This document shows, in pieces, positions 37,505-49,596 of a DNA stretch of 64,000 nt. Numbering within the stretch: the stretch's first letter is position 1; each line of letters begins with the position of its first letter. Below the pieces are notes generated by a model, which saw nothing but the letters and a program-made list of their open reading frames with translations, ran no database searches and was not told where the DNA came from. Source of the DNA: Archegozetes longisetosus (Eukaryota; Arthropoda; Arachnida; Sarcoptiformes; Trhypochthoniidae); NCBI GenBank assembly GCA_018873245.2, contig JAEMBT020000008.1:9837172-9901171 (forward strand). The letters run 5' to 3'. Position numbers and translations under genes: made by a program.

Positions 37505-37938
37505 TATCAATTATTAATAGCAATCTTAACAATTAAGTGATGGTATGCAATAACCAGTCATCTCTTGATCAGTATTTCATATGAAAAAGACTTTCTAATA
37601 CTATTAAAGGGTAGAGACATAAAGCATGGCATATATTAAGTAAGATTTTTTAATCTAAATTAAAGTCTGTTTTTTAGATAAACTAAGGTTTCAATGAAAC
37701 AAAACATTAAATTTTGAGAGAAAATAGTAAAGTTAATAGTAAATTATACAAAACAACTAAAATTGAATATATATTGAATGAGTTTAAGTAATATTCTAAA
37801 GTAATAAATAATTTATTCTTTCAGAAGGCATCGTTCGTATCAATACATTTGGGCCTTTTAAAAATAGAATACTGATCAAGAGGTGACTGGATATTGCACA
37901 CCATCACTTAATTATTCATAGCAACAATTAGGAAAGCG
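37505..37938. repeat. Inverted-repeat element, ~75-bp arms
   Basis: Bases about 37505-37582 and 37858-37938 are reverse complements with few mismatches and share AATTAAGTGATGGT and CTCTTGATCAGTATT. The 275-base core is non-coding. This is a MITE-like unit whose exact ends and family are uncertain. Confidence 0.6.
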
Positions 37939-38208
37939 TGCTTTTGCATTGTAGAATTTTTGATTTTAGAGGAATCAAATAAATTTTAATAACCATCTGA
38001 ACGTTAATATTATTTAAAATATCTCTTGTTTTCATTCAATTCTGAAAATACAAAATATGGTATTTTATATATTCTATTATTATTTCACATTTTTACCCAT
38101 CGAAATTAGTTTGTAGACTATCTAAAATATTTATTTCAAATTTGGTTTTGTTTTGATGAAAACTCATGAAAATTTTCTTCTACTGAAAGTTCAATTAATG
38201 ATAGGCTA

Positions 38209-40570
38209 TAGAGAACCAAAAGTTACGAAAAAGGCTTTCGTTTCATTTTCATACAATTTTCATTTATGGCTTACGTTTTCATTTCGTTTTCATAACATTT
38301 ATTTCACTTTCACTATATTTTCAAATCCTACTTTCATTTTCTCTGATTATTCACTGAAAATCCTATTTTCACTTTTGGTATTATTTTATAAGCTGTAACT
38401 TTGGATTCAAGTTACAGAAAGCAATGTTCCGAGTCGTTTCATTGCATAGTTTTAATGAAGTAAGTCATAAAAGCAATAAATCTTTGTTTTAATGTTAATT
38501 TGAATTAGAAATTAAAATTGTCTAATTCAAGTCAAATAAAATTAGAATTGTCCGAAACCAACAAATTAGGTATTATTGAACTTATTAAAAGCAAGTCTTC
38601 TGACATTTCCTTCGAGATTACGTCAGGAAAAATCAAAAGTGGAAAGACTTTCGAAAAGTTTTATTAAAACGAGAAAAAACTGATGATATTCGTTGTATAA
38701 AATACGAAGTGTTAACTCATAAAAAGACTTTCGGAACGAGTACTATATTACTGCATAAATGTAAAATAGATAATAAAAATTTCAACATAAAATTGAAAAA
38801 TGTTTGTCGAAAGAGTCAACGAATCATAAGCGTTAATGCAGTTTAAAGTGAAATAACAGATTTTACTGTCACATGTTGTGCAGATATGCGATTGTTTGCT
38901 CTCATCGAAGGCGAAGGCTTGAAATCATTAGCTCAAACATTCATTGACATCGAATCAAAACATGGACTAATTAATATTGAAAATGTAGTGCCGATTCCTG
39001 AAACAGTGTCGAACAGATTAACAAAAACCTAAGATATGATCAAACTGAAAGTAATTGATGTAACGAAAAATAGCGGTGCTTTAGGATCAACACTCAATTT
39101 ATGGAAACATGACATAAGTGACACTCATTATATCACTATTACTGCTCATCAAAAACAACGTGAATGAAAAAATCTGGAAAAATAAAAATTTAGTTCTGGC
39201 GACATGTGAAATGACCGAGAGTCAAACTGGTCTTAATATTAGAGAAACTCTCGATTCAGTATTGAATGAGTTCTGGTGTATTCATAGTAACAATTATTCT
39301 ATTATTGATAACGCGAAAATATGATCAATCTGTTGGAAAACAGAAATCGGGTTCTTGTCGACATAACTTGAATCTGGTTATCTAAAACTCATTGAAAAGC
39401 GAAAAAGAGAATATTCAAACAATTATGGAAAATATTGAAAAAGTCGAAGATTTAGTTACTTTGACGAAACGCAAAGGAATTTTGAGAACTTTGCAGAAAA
39501 CTTTAAACCTATTCCTCAATCGATAGAAACATGCTTTAACTCTATTTATCTTATGCTCAAAATTTTTGTCGAAGTTTATGATAATCTGAAAGAATTTTTA
39601 GCCATCGATTAAAGATTAGTCAGATCTCCTTCTTGTAGATGAAGACAACCAAGGAATTAATTCAATTGCTTAAAATATTCGACAAAACAACTCTTATTGT
39701 GTCACAAAATAGTTCTCCAACTATTCATTTAGCTATTCAACTGAAAAGAAGACAACTTTCACTATTAAAAAGTGAAGAAAGGGACCGTCAAGTGTTGAAT
39801 GAATTGAAAACTATGCTAACAATAAATGTCGCAAGATATTTGATTATGTAATTCATTCATAAATTAGCGCTATTTCAGATACAAAGCATAAAGATTTGAA
39901 ATTTTTGAATGATGGCGATAGAGAAGTTATCGAATTTTCAAAACACCTCATTAAAAGTTACTTCAACTAATAGTCGGATCGAAAAAGGTTCCCAAACTTC
40001 AGAACCATAACCTAAAAAACTTAAAATGCCTTTCCTTTATGAGTCAGAGGAGGAATCAAATGCTGCAGAGGAAATGAATGAGTATGAAAAAGAGCTCGAC
40101 TTGTGTTTAAAGGCGAACATTTCTAATACAGAATCATCTTATTTGATGAAGTATTAGCTGAATTTTTCTTATGCTTATCCAAACACTGCAAAAAAGCAAA
40201 TAAAATATTAGTAATATCTGCAACTCTGTTCGAATCTGAAAGAAATTTTAGTGCCAGAAACATTAGAGTCTAGAAGAAGTTATTCATCGTCTGAAAATGT
40301 AGACCATTTGTTATTTTTAAGAAAAATCTCAGAATTTATTTCATTATCGTTGAATACTTATATATTTCAATTAGATTCAATTATAGATTTTTGTGTTAAA
40401 ATAAAGATTTTTATTTTATTTTCGTTTTCGTTTCATTTTTCACGGGTTTCTTTTTGCTTTCATCTCACTTTCACACATTTTCATTATTAACTTTCACTTT
40501 CATTTCATTTCAGCATTTTTTTCGTTGTCAGTTTCGTTTCGCGAAAGTGAAAGTGACTTTTCGTCCTCTA
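38209..40570 (+). mobile_element. hAT transposon with degenerate transposase
   Basis: The 2.36-kb element has matching ends: TAGAGAACCAAAAGTTACGA at the left and TAGAGGACGAAAAGTCACTT as the complement of the right. The flanking octamers ATAGGCTA (38201-38208) and GTAGGCCA (40571-40578) match at six of eight positions. Subterminal regions are full of TTTCATTTTCA-type words. Broken plus-strand frames resemble a hAT transposase: FALIEGEGLKSLAQTFI near 38890, THYITITAH near 39120, LVLATCEMTESQTG near 39195, and the C-terminal dimerisation motif RRSYSSSENVDHLLFL near 40275. Several stops and frameshifts show it is inactive. It lies in the gap between the two BRWD-like genes. Confidence 0.85.
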
Positions 40571-40769
40571 GTAGGCCACAAAACTAATATCTATAAGTAA
40601 TGCCTATAAGTTTTTAACGCCTAATATTTTATCACAATCTGGTATAAATTTTTTCCCATATAGCAACATTTCTTCCATAAATCCATTTATTATACTTTCA
40701 CTTTAAAGCCTATCGTTATTGGATTACTTGATGATCTATGAGATTGAAGCCATATTAAATTATGCAAAC

Positions 40770-41160
40770 AGAATTTAGATATAATAAACTTACGAATAAA
40801 AATCAATGTCAAATACTTCTTGGTTAATACCACCCAAACTATAAATGTCGGATTTCGGATCATATCTTCTTCCTCTCATCACCTGTAGTGCCAGATCCCT
40901 GAGTATGAGTTTCAAATTCATGAACAACTATTGAACCGAAATCAGCTAGCTTGATAAATCTACCATTAGATCCATTTGTTATCAAAATATCTGCCAGTTT
41001 TAAGTCCCGGTGAATAATCGGAGGAATTTGTTTATGTAGGAAATTGAACTCACTTGATATATGATATTCTGATCGAGATGTTGACTCGAATTGATCTCTT
41101 TGAAACTCATTTCTCTTCCTCAATAATATTTCTTTTAAAGTATACAAACATAACTTCATT
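40770..41160 (-). pseudogene. Protein kinase C-lobe fragment
   Basis: The minus strand reads the kinase catalytic loop IHRDLKLADILI and the magnesium-binding DFG (KLADFGS). Soon after GSGTTG the frame shifts, and the reading resumes with RRYDPKSDIYSLG, the conserved aspartate helix after the activation segment. The APE motif expected between the two is deleted. The exon then ends at a likely donor. With the N-lobe piece at 41.9-42.1 kb this is one broken kinase gene. Family is unclear; the insert-free loops resemble eIF2-alpha-kinase or NEK-type kinases. Confidence 0.75.
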
Positions 41161-41626
41161 TAAATGCAGAGAATTTCATTATCAACCCATGAAGGTATAC
41201 ACTGATCACTTTGTAGTTTTTTCAAAAGTTTGAATTTTTTTAAACTTTCACTTAAAATCATCAGAAAATCCTTGAAATGACACAAAAGCTACTCTTTCAA
41301 AAAATAACCTAAAATTGTTTGTATATCAATTTAGTATTATTTTGTGCAGTATAAATCCCGAAAACGTCAGCTCGTGACATATCGAAATTTATAATGAGAT
41401 TTGAAACAAATCTAAATATTTTCTACTTTTCATGTAGTTTCTGTTTTTGCACTGACTTACTCGATATATATGATTAATTTACACATCGAAAGAATTTATT
41501 AAACAATAGAGTTATTATTTAAGCTATTTAAGACTGAAGTTTAATGAACGTAACTTATTATCTTATCTGACTGTTCATCCTAAACTTTCCTATAAAACTA
41601 TGAACTCTTATTCTTTTGTATGACTC

Positions 41627-41822
41627 ATGTACTATGATCTGCAATTGCTATTAGTCAAACAGTCTGGGTAGCACTTTGTTTCAACACATGCAAATTTGGT
41701 TTTTAGACCAATACAATAAAAAATGATGCAATACAATAGAAAATCTAGTTTTATGTTTTGAAACTGCAGTGCTATCTCGGCTGTTTCATTAATAGCAATT
41801 GCAGATCACAGTACATTCTGTT
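41627..41822. repeat. Inverted duplication inside the kinase pseudogene
   Basis: About 65 bases at 41627-41693 are repeated in reverse complement at 41758-41822, both containing TGATCTGCAATTGCTATTA or its complement. One copy is in line with the kinase pseudogene reading, so a segment of the dead gene was duplicated in reverse, forming a hairpin-capable structure. Confidence 0.6.
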
Positions 41823-41849
41823 TGGATGCTTTAGCATTAGATTTAAATT

Positions 41850-42085
41850 GGTTTGGTCTGTACTTTTAAGCGAGCTCTCGTGAAATAAGACTTGTAGGCC
41901 TGAATGTTTTTATTTAATGCCTTGAAACTACCATCGCTCAGTTGTCATAAAACTTCTTTGAATTTGCTTTTTAATCGAAGTGTTTTCACAGTATAGATCT
42001 GCCCATTGAATAAATTAGATACTTCATAGACCTTGCCAAAATCTACACTTCCAATCGGTTCTATGTTTTCGAAATCACACTCACA
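41850..42085 (-). pseudogene. Protein kinase N-lobe fragment
   Basis: The minus strand reads a glycine-rich loop (IEPIGSVDFGKVYEV) followed by the VKTLRL segment with the ATP-binding lysine. The frame continues about 12 codons and then meets a TGA. Beyond the stop, kinase-like sequence (SDGSFKALN, YKSYF) continues. It is the 5' part of the broken kinase whose catalytic loop is at 40.8-41.2 kb. Confidence 0.65.
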
Positions 42086-42184
42086 GCGATTATCAATTTA
42101 CGAATTCGCAAATCTCAACAGTAGTATTGTAAAAAAGAAAGTTCCCGACAAAGTGGTTGTCCGGAGATCATATGGGGAGTTGGC

Positions 42185-42460
42185 ACCCTGTGAAATATAT
42201 CATGTTATATATCAATCGAAAGCTCTCGTAAAACTAAACAATAGTCTTGCTGGTCACATTAAAATCGGTCCATAGGTTTGAAAGTTATAGGCGAAAAACC
42301 GTTAACATTACCATATAGGCGGAAGTGTGTTACATTTTGTAAACCCTCATGAGTTATATATCATTGGAAAGCTCTCATCAAACTAAACAAAAGTCTTGTA
42401 GGGACCATTGAAATCAGATGATTAGTTTAAAAGTTATAGCCTAAAAAGGGTTTACATTAC
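42185..42460. repeat. Two-unit tandem repeat (~137 bp period)
   Basis: Two consecutive units share ATATATCA(T/A)(T/C).GAAAGCTCTC, AAACTAAACAA.AGTCTTG and a following AAAGTTATAG.C.AAAAA. Single copies of the first word also occur near 17.2 kb and at the right edge of the window, so the unit belongs to a dispersed repeat family. Confidence 0.65.
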
Positions 42461-43852
42461 ATATGAAAAAGCTTTTGTCTATTTTCGACCCTTAAAACGA
42501 AGAGATCGGACTAGAACTTTTTGTATTTTCATACTAGGTTATGTGCTTCTTTAAATTCAATAATGGACAACCTCGATCAATTTGTGTTAAGAACTTAGAT
42601 TAACGATTGAGAATTTTCAATATTTAGAAAACTTACTTAATAATAACAAAACGCGACTTTTATTCTATTGTTGAATAGACTTGGTTGTTATGACTAAGCC
42701 CAACTTTATTATAAGATGTTTATAGATCTTTGCACGACTGAATTGATTTATGTATCGAAAAAATGATGAATATCTGGATATATAGTCAAAATTCAATTGT
42801 TTAGCTTTAACTTGATGTATCACAAGTCAATATATGTTGATAAATAATGTTATAAACATTCAAAATAGTTGTAATCAAATTTAACACCCCATATTTTCCC
42901 CAATGAACTATGATCTCAAGTTCAATGCTCGCTTATGCTTCATGTCGTCAGCTTTGGATAGTCCCTTAAATGAGATTAGCTAAGATGTATACTCTTTTTG
43001 ATGTTATAGAAATCAGCACTTTAAATATAGCGATTTAGCCCCTCACCTGTGTTACAACGCTATTAATCAATCCAAAATTAATCTTCCTCGAAACCCTTTA
43101 AGATGAGTCTATACTCAGTTTTTTATTTAACAGGGAAAGTATCCAAACTATTTTTTGAAGATTTCACTTTCTATCATAGAGCTCAGTACAAGATATTTTT
43201 CATAATTAATCTCAATTCCTTGCCGACGAGATTGAGAAACATTATTCTATAGATATATGATCCTATCGATGGCATTAACTTTGGTCGCGTCAGATGAGGT
43301 AAGGATTCATAAAGAAATTTAGATGGTTTCTGAACGTTGTTCTTTATAAAAAGTTTAATAAAATTTTCGCAACAAGTAAATTGAACGAACATTCCCAAAA
43401 ATTTTTATTCCTAAAATTTGTTCACTCGTTTTATTAAAACGAATCAAGAAAATTATCACAAATAATATCAAAGAATTTAAAATAGTTAGAATTCAGCCAA
43501 AGAAACGAATAATTAAGATAAAGAACTAATGTACCGTTCACTAAAATATGAGATTATATTTTACTCAAATATTGATTTCAATCAAATTTTTTTGATTTTC
43601 TAAATGAAAAATTTGAATCCAAATATCAAAGTTCGGTATTTTAAATCGGAACTAAATGCTATCACAATCAGAAGTATTTAATAAATTAATGTGAGATAAA
43701 GTGAAGGTCTTAATGATTAGTAAAATGATTAAATTGTCAATGTTTGTACATAAAACTTAATGAAGATTACTTTTGCCAATCAACGTTTTAAAAAGTGGAA
43801 ATCTTTTCCTTAAGTAGAAATTCGAATAATTTACACGTACTACTGGTAAAGA
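42461..43852. other. Intergenic, nothing recognised
   Basis: A+T-rich sequence beyond the 3' end of the BRWD-like WD40 gene. No coding or repeat structure recognised. Confidence 0.4.
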
Positions 43853-46800
43853 TTAGTCAAACTTGTTGATAATCCCATCTAATTTTGGAATCGAAGGATC
43901 AAAGTGTTTGAGAACATCTTCAGTTGTTTTTACGTAAAGCTTATGCTCATCAATCAAGTGCTCTTTCGCTTTGTCTAAGAGTCAATACAAGGGGAAAATG
44001 AACTTAAAATACAATCAAATACAAATAACTAATAACTAATGCGGAATATTACCCGGGTCGACGCAGAATAAATACTGATCCTTATTGAGAAAGCAAATCA
44101 AACATTGATATTGAGGCTCGTATTGAAGATGTTCTTTCAGATGATGGACCGGCACAACGCCTTTGGCAGAACTTCTTAGAGTACTACTTCGAGGTCTATA
44201 TCGACTGACTCGTTCGCAAACAATACATTTGTTATTAGCAAGATGTTGAATTGATTCAATGTCCTTTGTTTGTTGATAATTGAGAAACTTTTCAATCCAT
44301 GCGATTGAATCGCTATAATGTCGCGACCACTCAATATTAGTTGAATTGTTCGAATGTTGGCTGTTATGGTTCTGGAATTCGTCATAAGTCGTAAACAATC
44401 GATCACATCTGAGGCATTTTAATGGACATAAATGCATGATATAATGAGAATAGGCTTCACTCTTTGATAAGAATGACAGATCACAAAATATACAAAAATA
44501 AGGCGATTCCTAACAAACAAATAAATAAGCTTAAGAAATTAAAGCTTAAAAAGTTTAATAAAGCTAGCAAGACTTTAATAGGAACTCATTTCTATTACTT
44601 TAATGACTATTGATTCATTCTGTGCATCATTAATTGAGATGTTTTGGAGTTTCAGACCATTCACTGATGAATTTTGTCCAATAACTTGGGAAGTGACTTT
44701 CTATATATAGATCAAAATTGATAATCAGTTTTCAATAAAAACTATAGATTTCTGGTATTTAATTACTTCTTTTTCTTCTTCCTCCTCTTCTTTTACTACC
44801 ATATCTTCTTCTTCTTCTATATCTAATTCTTCAATATAACCTCTTTTCACCAAATCAATCGGCTCTAAACTCATAGATTCGTCTGAACTCGAACTCTGCT
44901 CAAAAATAAAATTATATTGAAAGCATTTTCATCAAATTACACAGAAAACACAAAATATTTACGTTCAAATCAGGCGAGTCTTCGTGATCACCATTAATTT
45001 TCTCATTCTTAATATCACTTAAATCACAGCTCAGATCATTAACTACTAATGGTTTCTCTAATTCCTTGCTATCAGCACGAGTTCTTTTAGTCTTAAAACT
45101 TGATTTTGCATCCGATTCTCTTTTTTTATTTTTATTCAAACCATTGTTTTGTTGCAAAGCTTTCGGTTTGGATTTTTGAGTTCCTTTTTGAGTTGTGCCG
45201 GACTTTCGTTGTCACTAGAGTTATGAATAGTTTGCGAAACTTTTCTTTGGATTCTTTTTGCTTTATTAACCTTCAAATTAGACCTCTTTTCAGCTGCTTT
45301 AGAACCAGACCCACTTTCATCAGTAATTGATTCGTCAAAAACTGATTTAGAAGTAGAGGCTTGACTAACATCTAAGTCACTACCCGTTTTATCATCACTT
45401 TTTTTACTAACTTTATTCAAAGATTTCTTATGCGTTTGTCTCCACATATCACCAAAAACAGCGTCCATCTCATTTTCATAAAATTTTTCCAGTTCCACAG
45501 CCATGGCATAAACCTTCTCGTCTTTATCTTTATAAAATGCTTTTGAATTTTCAAACACTAAATTCATATCTTTGCAGAATCGGGCAAGACTATACCGATC
45601 TTCACAAACAATGTCTTCTTTGATTGAACTCAAACAGATGTCCGCGTTAGAGATCTCTTTTCGATAAGTCGGGTATATCAAATGGTCGACAGCTTGAAAG
45701 GGAATCGAATTTGGATTCTCGAAAATAGCATTTAGTACGGCTTTGTAGCGATCTTTTCCTAGTTTCATCTGTTTTCGTTTGTTACCTTCAGGAGTTTTAT
45801 TATCAGTTAATACTTTTTTTTCAGAATCCACGTCTATCATTTCAATATCGCTATTATTGTCAGCTGCTTTCTTATTGTCAATAGTATTTTTATTGTCATC
45901 TGTTTCCTTGTCCTTAACTGTTCTGTCCTCAATAGTTTTGCTTAACAGTTGATCCTAAAAACAAGATAGACTTCAATTAAAGCTATTCACAGATTTTAAA
46001 ATAGTGTTTTTAAATACTTTTATTTCAATTGCATTCAAAAGGTCGATCTCGTAATCAAGTCTAGCTTTGGTCAGTTGTTCGGAGCCTGAAGGCTTAAAAA
46101 TAGGAACTAATACATCATCAGATTCATCATCACTTCCAGCATCTACTTTTTTCAAAAACTGTTCTAATCGGTCGAAGTTGTCAATTTCCTCATCATTTTC
46201 CTTAGCGCTTTCTAAGGAAAATAGAGTCAAATTTCCCCAACTGTCGGTTGAAGCAATAGTACGACCGTTTGAACTGAAATTACATTCGTGTATCATTGGA
46301 TTGAATGTCTTCTTGACTTTAGGATTAATCTTATTATCAGTATTCAAAATTTCCGAGTTTTCGACTCTTAGCGAGCACTCAAACTGTTAAAAAAATTAAT
46401 AAAGATGATTAAAACAACTAAAGCTAAATAGACACTGATTTGATCACTTTATTCTGAATAGTTCCATTGATTATATCGTGAATTATGATCATTCCGTCGT
46501 ATCCACCGGACATAAATAGATGGTCATGGATGGGATGACTTTCAAGTGCAACAATTTTATTTTTGTGCAACCTTTCGAAATGCTGCACTAATTGACCAGA
46601 TTCCGAACTCCAAACTTTAATTGAATCGTTGCTTAATGAAGTTATCACATAATTGTCATGACAGGACCAAATAATTTCTTCAACAAACAATAAACCTTTT
46701 GGACCAGATTTTTTAGATTTGCCTGAAATTGTTCGATAAAGTATAAAAACAAGTAGAATTAATAGTTTTGTGAAAAATAATGAGAATTAAACAATCACTC

Positions 46801-48224
46801 TATCTGATACCTTTGCCTTTTGTACTTTTATTGCCTAATTTTTGGTTAACATCAATTGCCATTTTATTCCAAATTTTATTAACTTTATCATAAGACCAAA
46901 TATAGAATTCAATGTCATTATCACAACCAGAAGCGAACCTTGAATAAGAAAATCAGTTTAATCATTAAGCATATCATGAGAGAAAATAAAGTCAGCTACA
47001 AACCGAAAACTTTTATTAGAAAACTTTAATGAATATTCACAACTCTCATGAGATTTCATATGGAATGACTTAAACAAATCTATAGGTCCCGAATCGTCTT
47101 TCAAAGTAAATATACGAATACCAGACTGGAACTTATTTTTGGGATTCTTGTTCTGAACTTCAAACGTATAAATAATACCAATTAATAAACCATCGCAGGA
47201 GTAAGTCGTACACATGTTCTTCGCTCTATAGCCATCATATTTGGTTCTTCTGAATACTGGTTCGGAATCGAATTTGTAGTTCTTATTATTATATTTCCAA
47301 AAGAACATAAAACCGTCTTCCGAGGTCGATATCAGGTAATTATGATTCTTATCTACTGTGACCGAACTAAACTTGAGTGAAGAGATTGGGAACATATGTC
47401 TGTCAAGTTTGACAACCAGCTGACCGGTTTGTAAATTCCATACTGGAATCAAACCTAGCATTTGAATCAAAATTAATTAATAATTGAGTAGTGATTTTTA
47501 ACAATCAGCAAATGATATTTAGTCTTAGTGTCGAACTATCGCTACACTGTTGGGAAACATACGCTGAGCAAAAATATTTCAAAAGCTAAAGCTTAAATCT
47601 AGACTTAATAACTTAATTTTAACTCAATTTGAAAGTGAGTGCAATTAACAACACTACAGGTATAGTTTGATATTTAAACACAAAACGTAATCAACTGAAA
47701 ACTAATTGAAAACTTTTGTTTCCTGTAACGTTGAAGGTCATCTGAGCAAAGAGTCTCAAAAATGTAATTGAGTAAACTCAACACAAACCGCTATGTTTTC
47801 CGGCAGCCAAAAGAGTGTTATCGTAACTAATGGCGATGTCATAGACCGCAAACTTCTCCATCTTCTGCTCCAAATACTTGACTTCATCGACATTATCAAT
47901 ACTTTTGCAGATATTCTCCATTTCTTCCTTAAACTGATTCTCCGATCCATCACTCAAAGTGGCCACAAGCTTATCATCTGATACCGAATAAACCTTAACT
48001 AATCCGTCATCCCCTCCCTTAAGACAACAATAGATCAATTGAAAACAATTGTTTGAATCGAAAAATAAGTTTGAAGTTGTTGAAAACTAGATAAATGATA
48101 AAATCAATATAATGATAATTACCGTAAATATATAATTCGAAGTCCTGTCAAAAGTGAGACAATAGATGCCGGAATAGTGCCAAAGAAACTTATGTTTTAT
48201 CTCATAATTAGTCCAAATTATTTC
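43853..48224 (-). CDS. BRWD/PHIP-like nuclear protein, WD40-and-bromodomain-2 half, with C-terminal zinc fingers
   Basis: Probably a chromatin-associated WD40/bromodomain protein. Exons: 48224-48123, 48017-47789, 47454-47004, 46938-46811, 46722-46436, 46383-46018, 45954-44963, 44898-44767, 44700-44599, 44509-44053, 43974-43853. The first six exons read BRWD-type WD40 repeats: YCLTFDRTSNYIFT then GGDDGLVKVYSV, IPVWNLQTGQLV, ITSLSNDSIKVWSS, and HECNFSSNGRTIASTDSWGN at the last blade. The seventh exon holds a bromodomain (LIYPTYRKEISNADICLSSI, LVFENSKAFY) closest to BRWD bromodomain 2. Acidic linkers, two perfect C2H2 fingers (CX2CX12HX3H) and a final finger follow. The BRWD middle region and bromodomain 1 expected in between are absent. 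Upstream exons (the protein N-terminus and first blade) were not found. One base is missing near 45170-45190; with it the frame is 1122 residues long. Confidence 0.8.
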
Positions 48225-49432
48225 CTATCATTAATTATAAAAAATAAAATTAATATAATAATTGTTTTTTTAATAAATAAAATGCGGTACTTTTGACATA
48301 GTTTCAGAAATTGTTGCTTGTTTTGGTTTTTCTATTAATAATTTTTAATAACCAATATTAAAAAATGATTTGACACCCATCTTAAGGCACTTTCTACTCA
48401 TTTATAATATCATATTAATTATTAATCAATAGCTTATTCATTAGATGTCTCAGTTAATATTGGTTTTAGAAGCATTGTCTAATCATTTGATTAATTTGTC
48501 AAACGTGTTATTATTTTGATTGTACGAAAACAAATGTCACGTATAACCATATAAATAACATAAAGTACGTGTTTTATTCTGCTCAAAAATATTGGCGCAA
48601 TTTAGGGAACAATCTTTAAAAGTTTTTCCGACTACTTTTTCAGGAAATATACTTCGTGTTTAAGAGATTTCAATAAAATTAAACCATATTATCTGCTCGT
48701 CTCTTATATGTTAGGCTATAACTTAGAAATAAAAGGTCTTCAATAAAACTCGTATTGCTATAAATTGCTAGAAATTTTCTTTCGTTTAATCAACACTTAG
48801 TTATTGAAGTTCAGGTTTGAAGATAATGGACCTGGCGAAAAAAGTAACACAATAATCAATAAAGCATTGCGATTTATGTGTTTATCCATAAACTATGCGC
48901 GAAATGTTAGACAATTTTGTTCCATTTTCTACGTTTTGACACCACGAAAAAACGAGTTAAGAAAAACATAATTCATGAAATGGTTCACAAAACTAACGTT
49001 AATCAAGAATGAATCATGTGTTCAAATATTTATGGACTAATAATTCAGTTCAGTAAAAATAAATCTAAATAAGAAGAAAATTTTAAGCAGATAACAAATA
49101 GTACACGGGTAAACACATATCTAGCTATGCCTTAATAACCACTTTGCAATAAGCAATTTTTATTACTTTGTTTGTTATCCGAAAATAGTTTCAAAACTTC
49201 AAGTCTCTCAGGTCAAAGGCAGAAATGAGCAATGCTAGACATTTAAGAAGTGTTGGGAAATTTCTAGAAATTATCTTTTGATGAGAAATTCCTATGAAGT
49301 TTTTAAAAATATTACTAGAATTATTTCTATGGCATAGAAATTTCCTTCCATTTAAATACAACAAACCTCAGTTTCATGAAGAGCAGTACTTTAATAGCTA
49401 TTTTTAAGCCTTTATGAATAAAACCGCTCATG
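48225..49432. other. Upstream of the WD40 gene, no exon recognised
   Basis: The WD40 gene begins with an acceptor at 48224, so at least one 5' exon should lie at higher coordinates, but none could be recognised here. The interval is A+T-rich. Confidence 0.35.
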
Positions 49433-49565
49433 AATACACTATCGCTCAAGAGCACAGAAATCAGAGTAATTGACACGATGTCTTGTCTTTGACCGAATAT
49501 AACTTAATAATTACTTCGTTAATTTAGGCGAACCTTGTCTTAGATCAAAACGTAATAATTAGTCA
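49433..49565 (+). mobile_element. Tc1/mariner-type terminus (relic)
   Basis: A second copy of the terminus at 9372-9530, beginning ATACACTATCGCTCAAGAGC and sharing the inner words GACACGATGTCTTG and GAACCTTGT.TTAGATCAA. It ends just before a different transposon end, so the two elements are adjacent or nested. Confidence 0.55.
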
Positions 49566-49596
49566 CTCGAACGATATAAAGATATGTTAAGAGTAT

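Noticed and set aside
47756-47981. Open frames in other readings of the WD40 exon at 48.0-47.8 kb
   Set aside because: Shadows of a supported exon.
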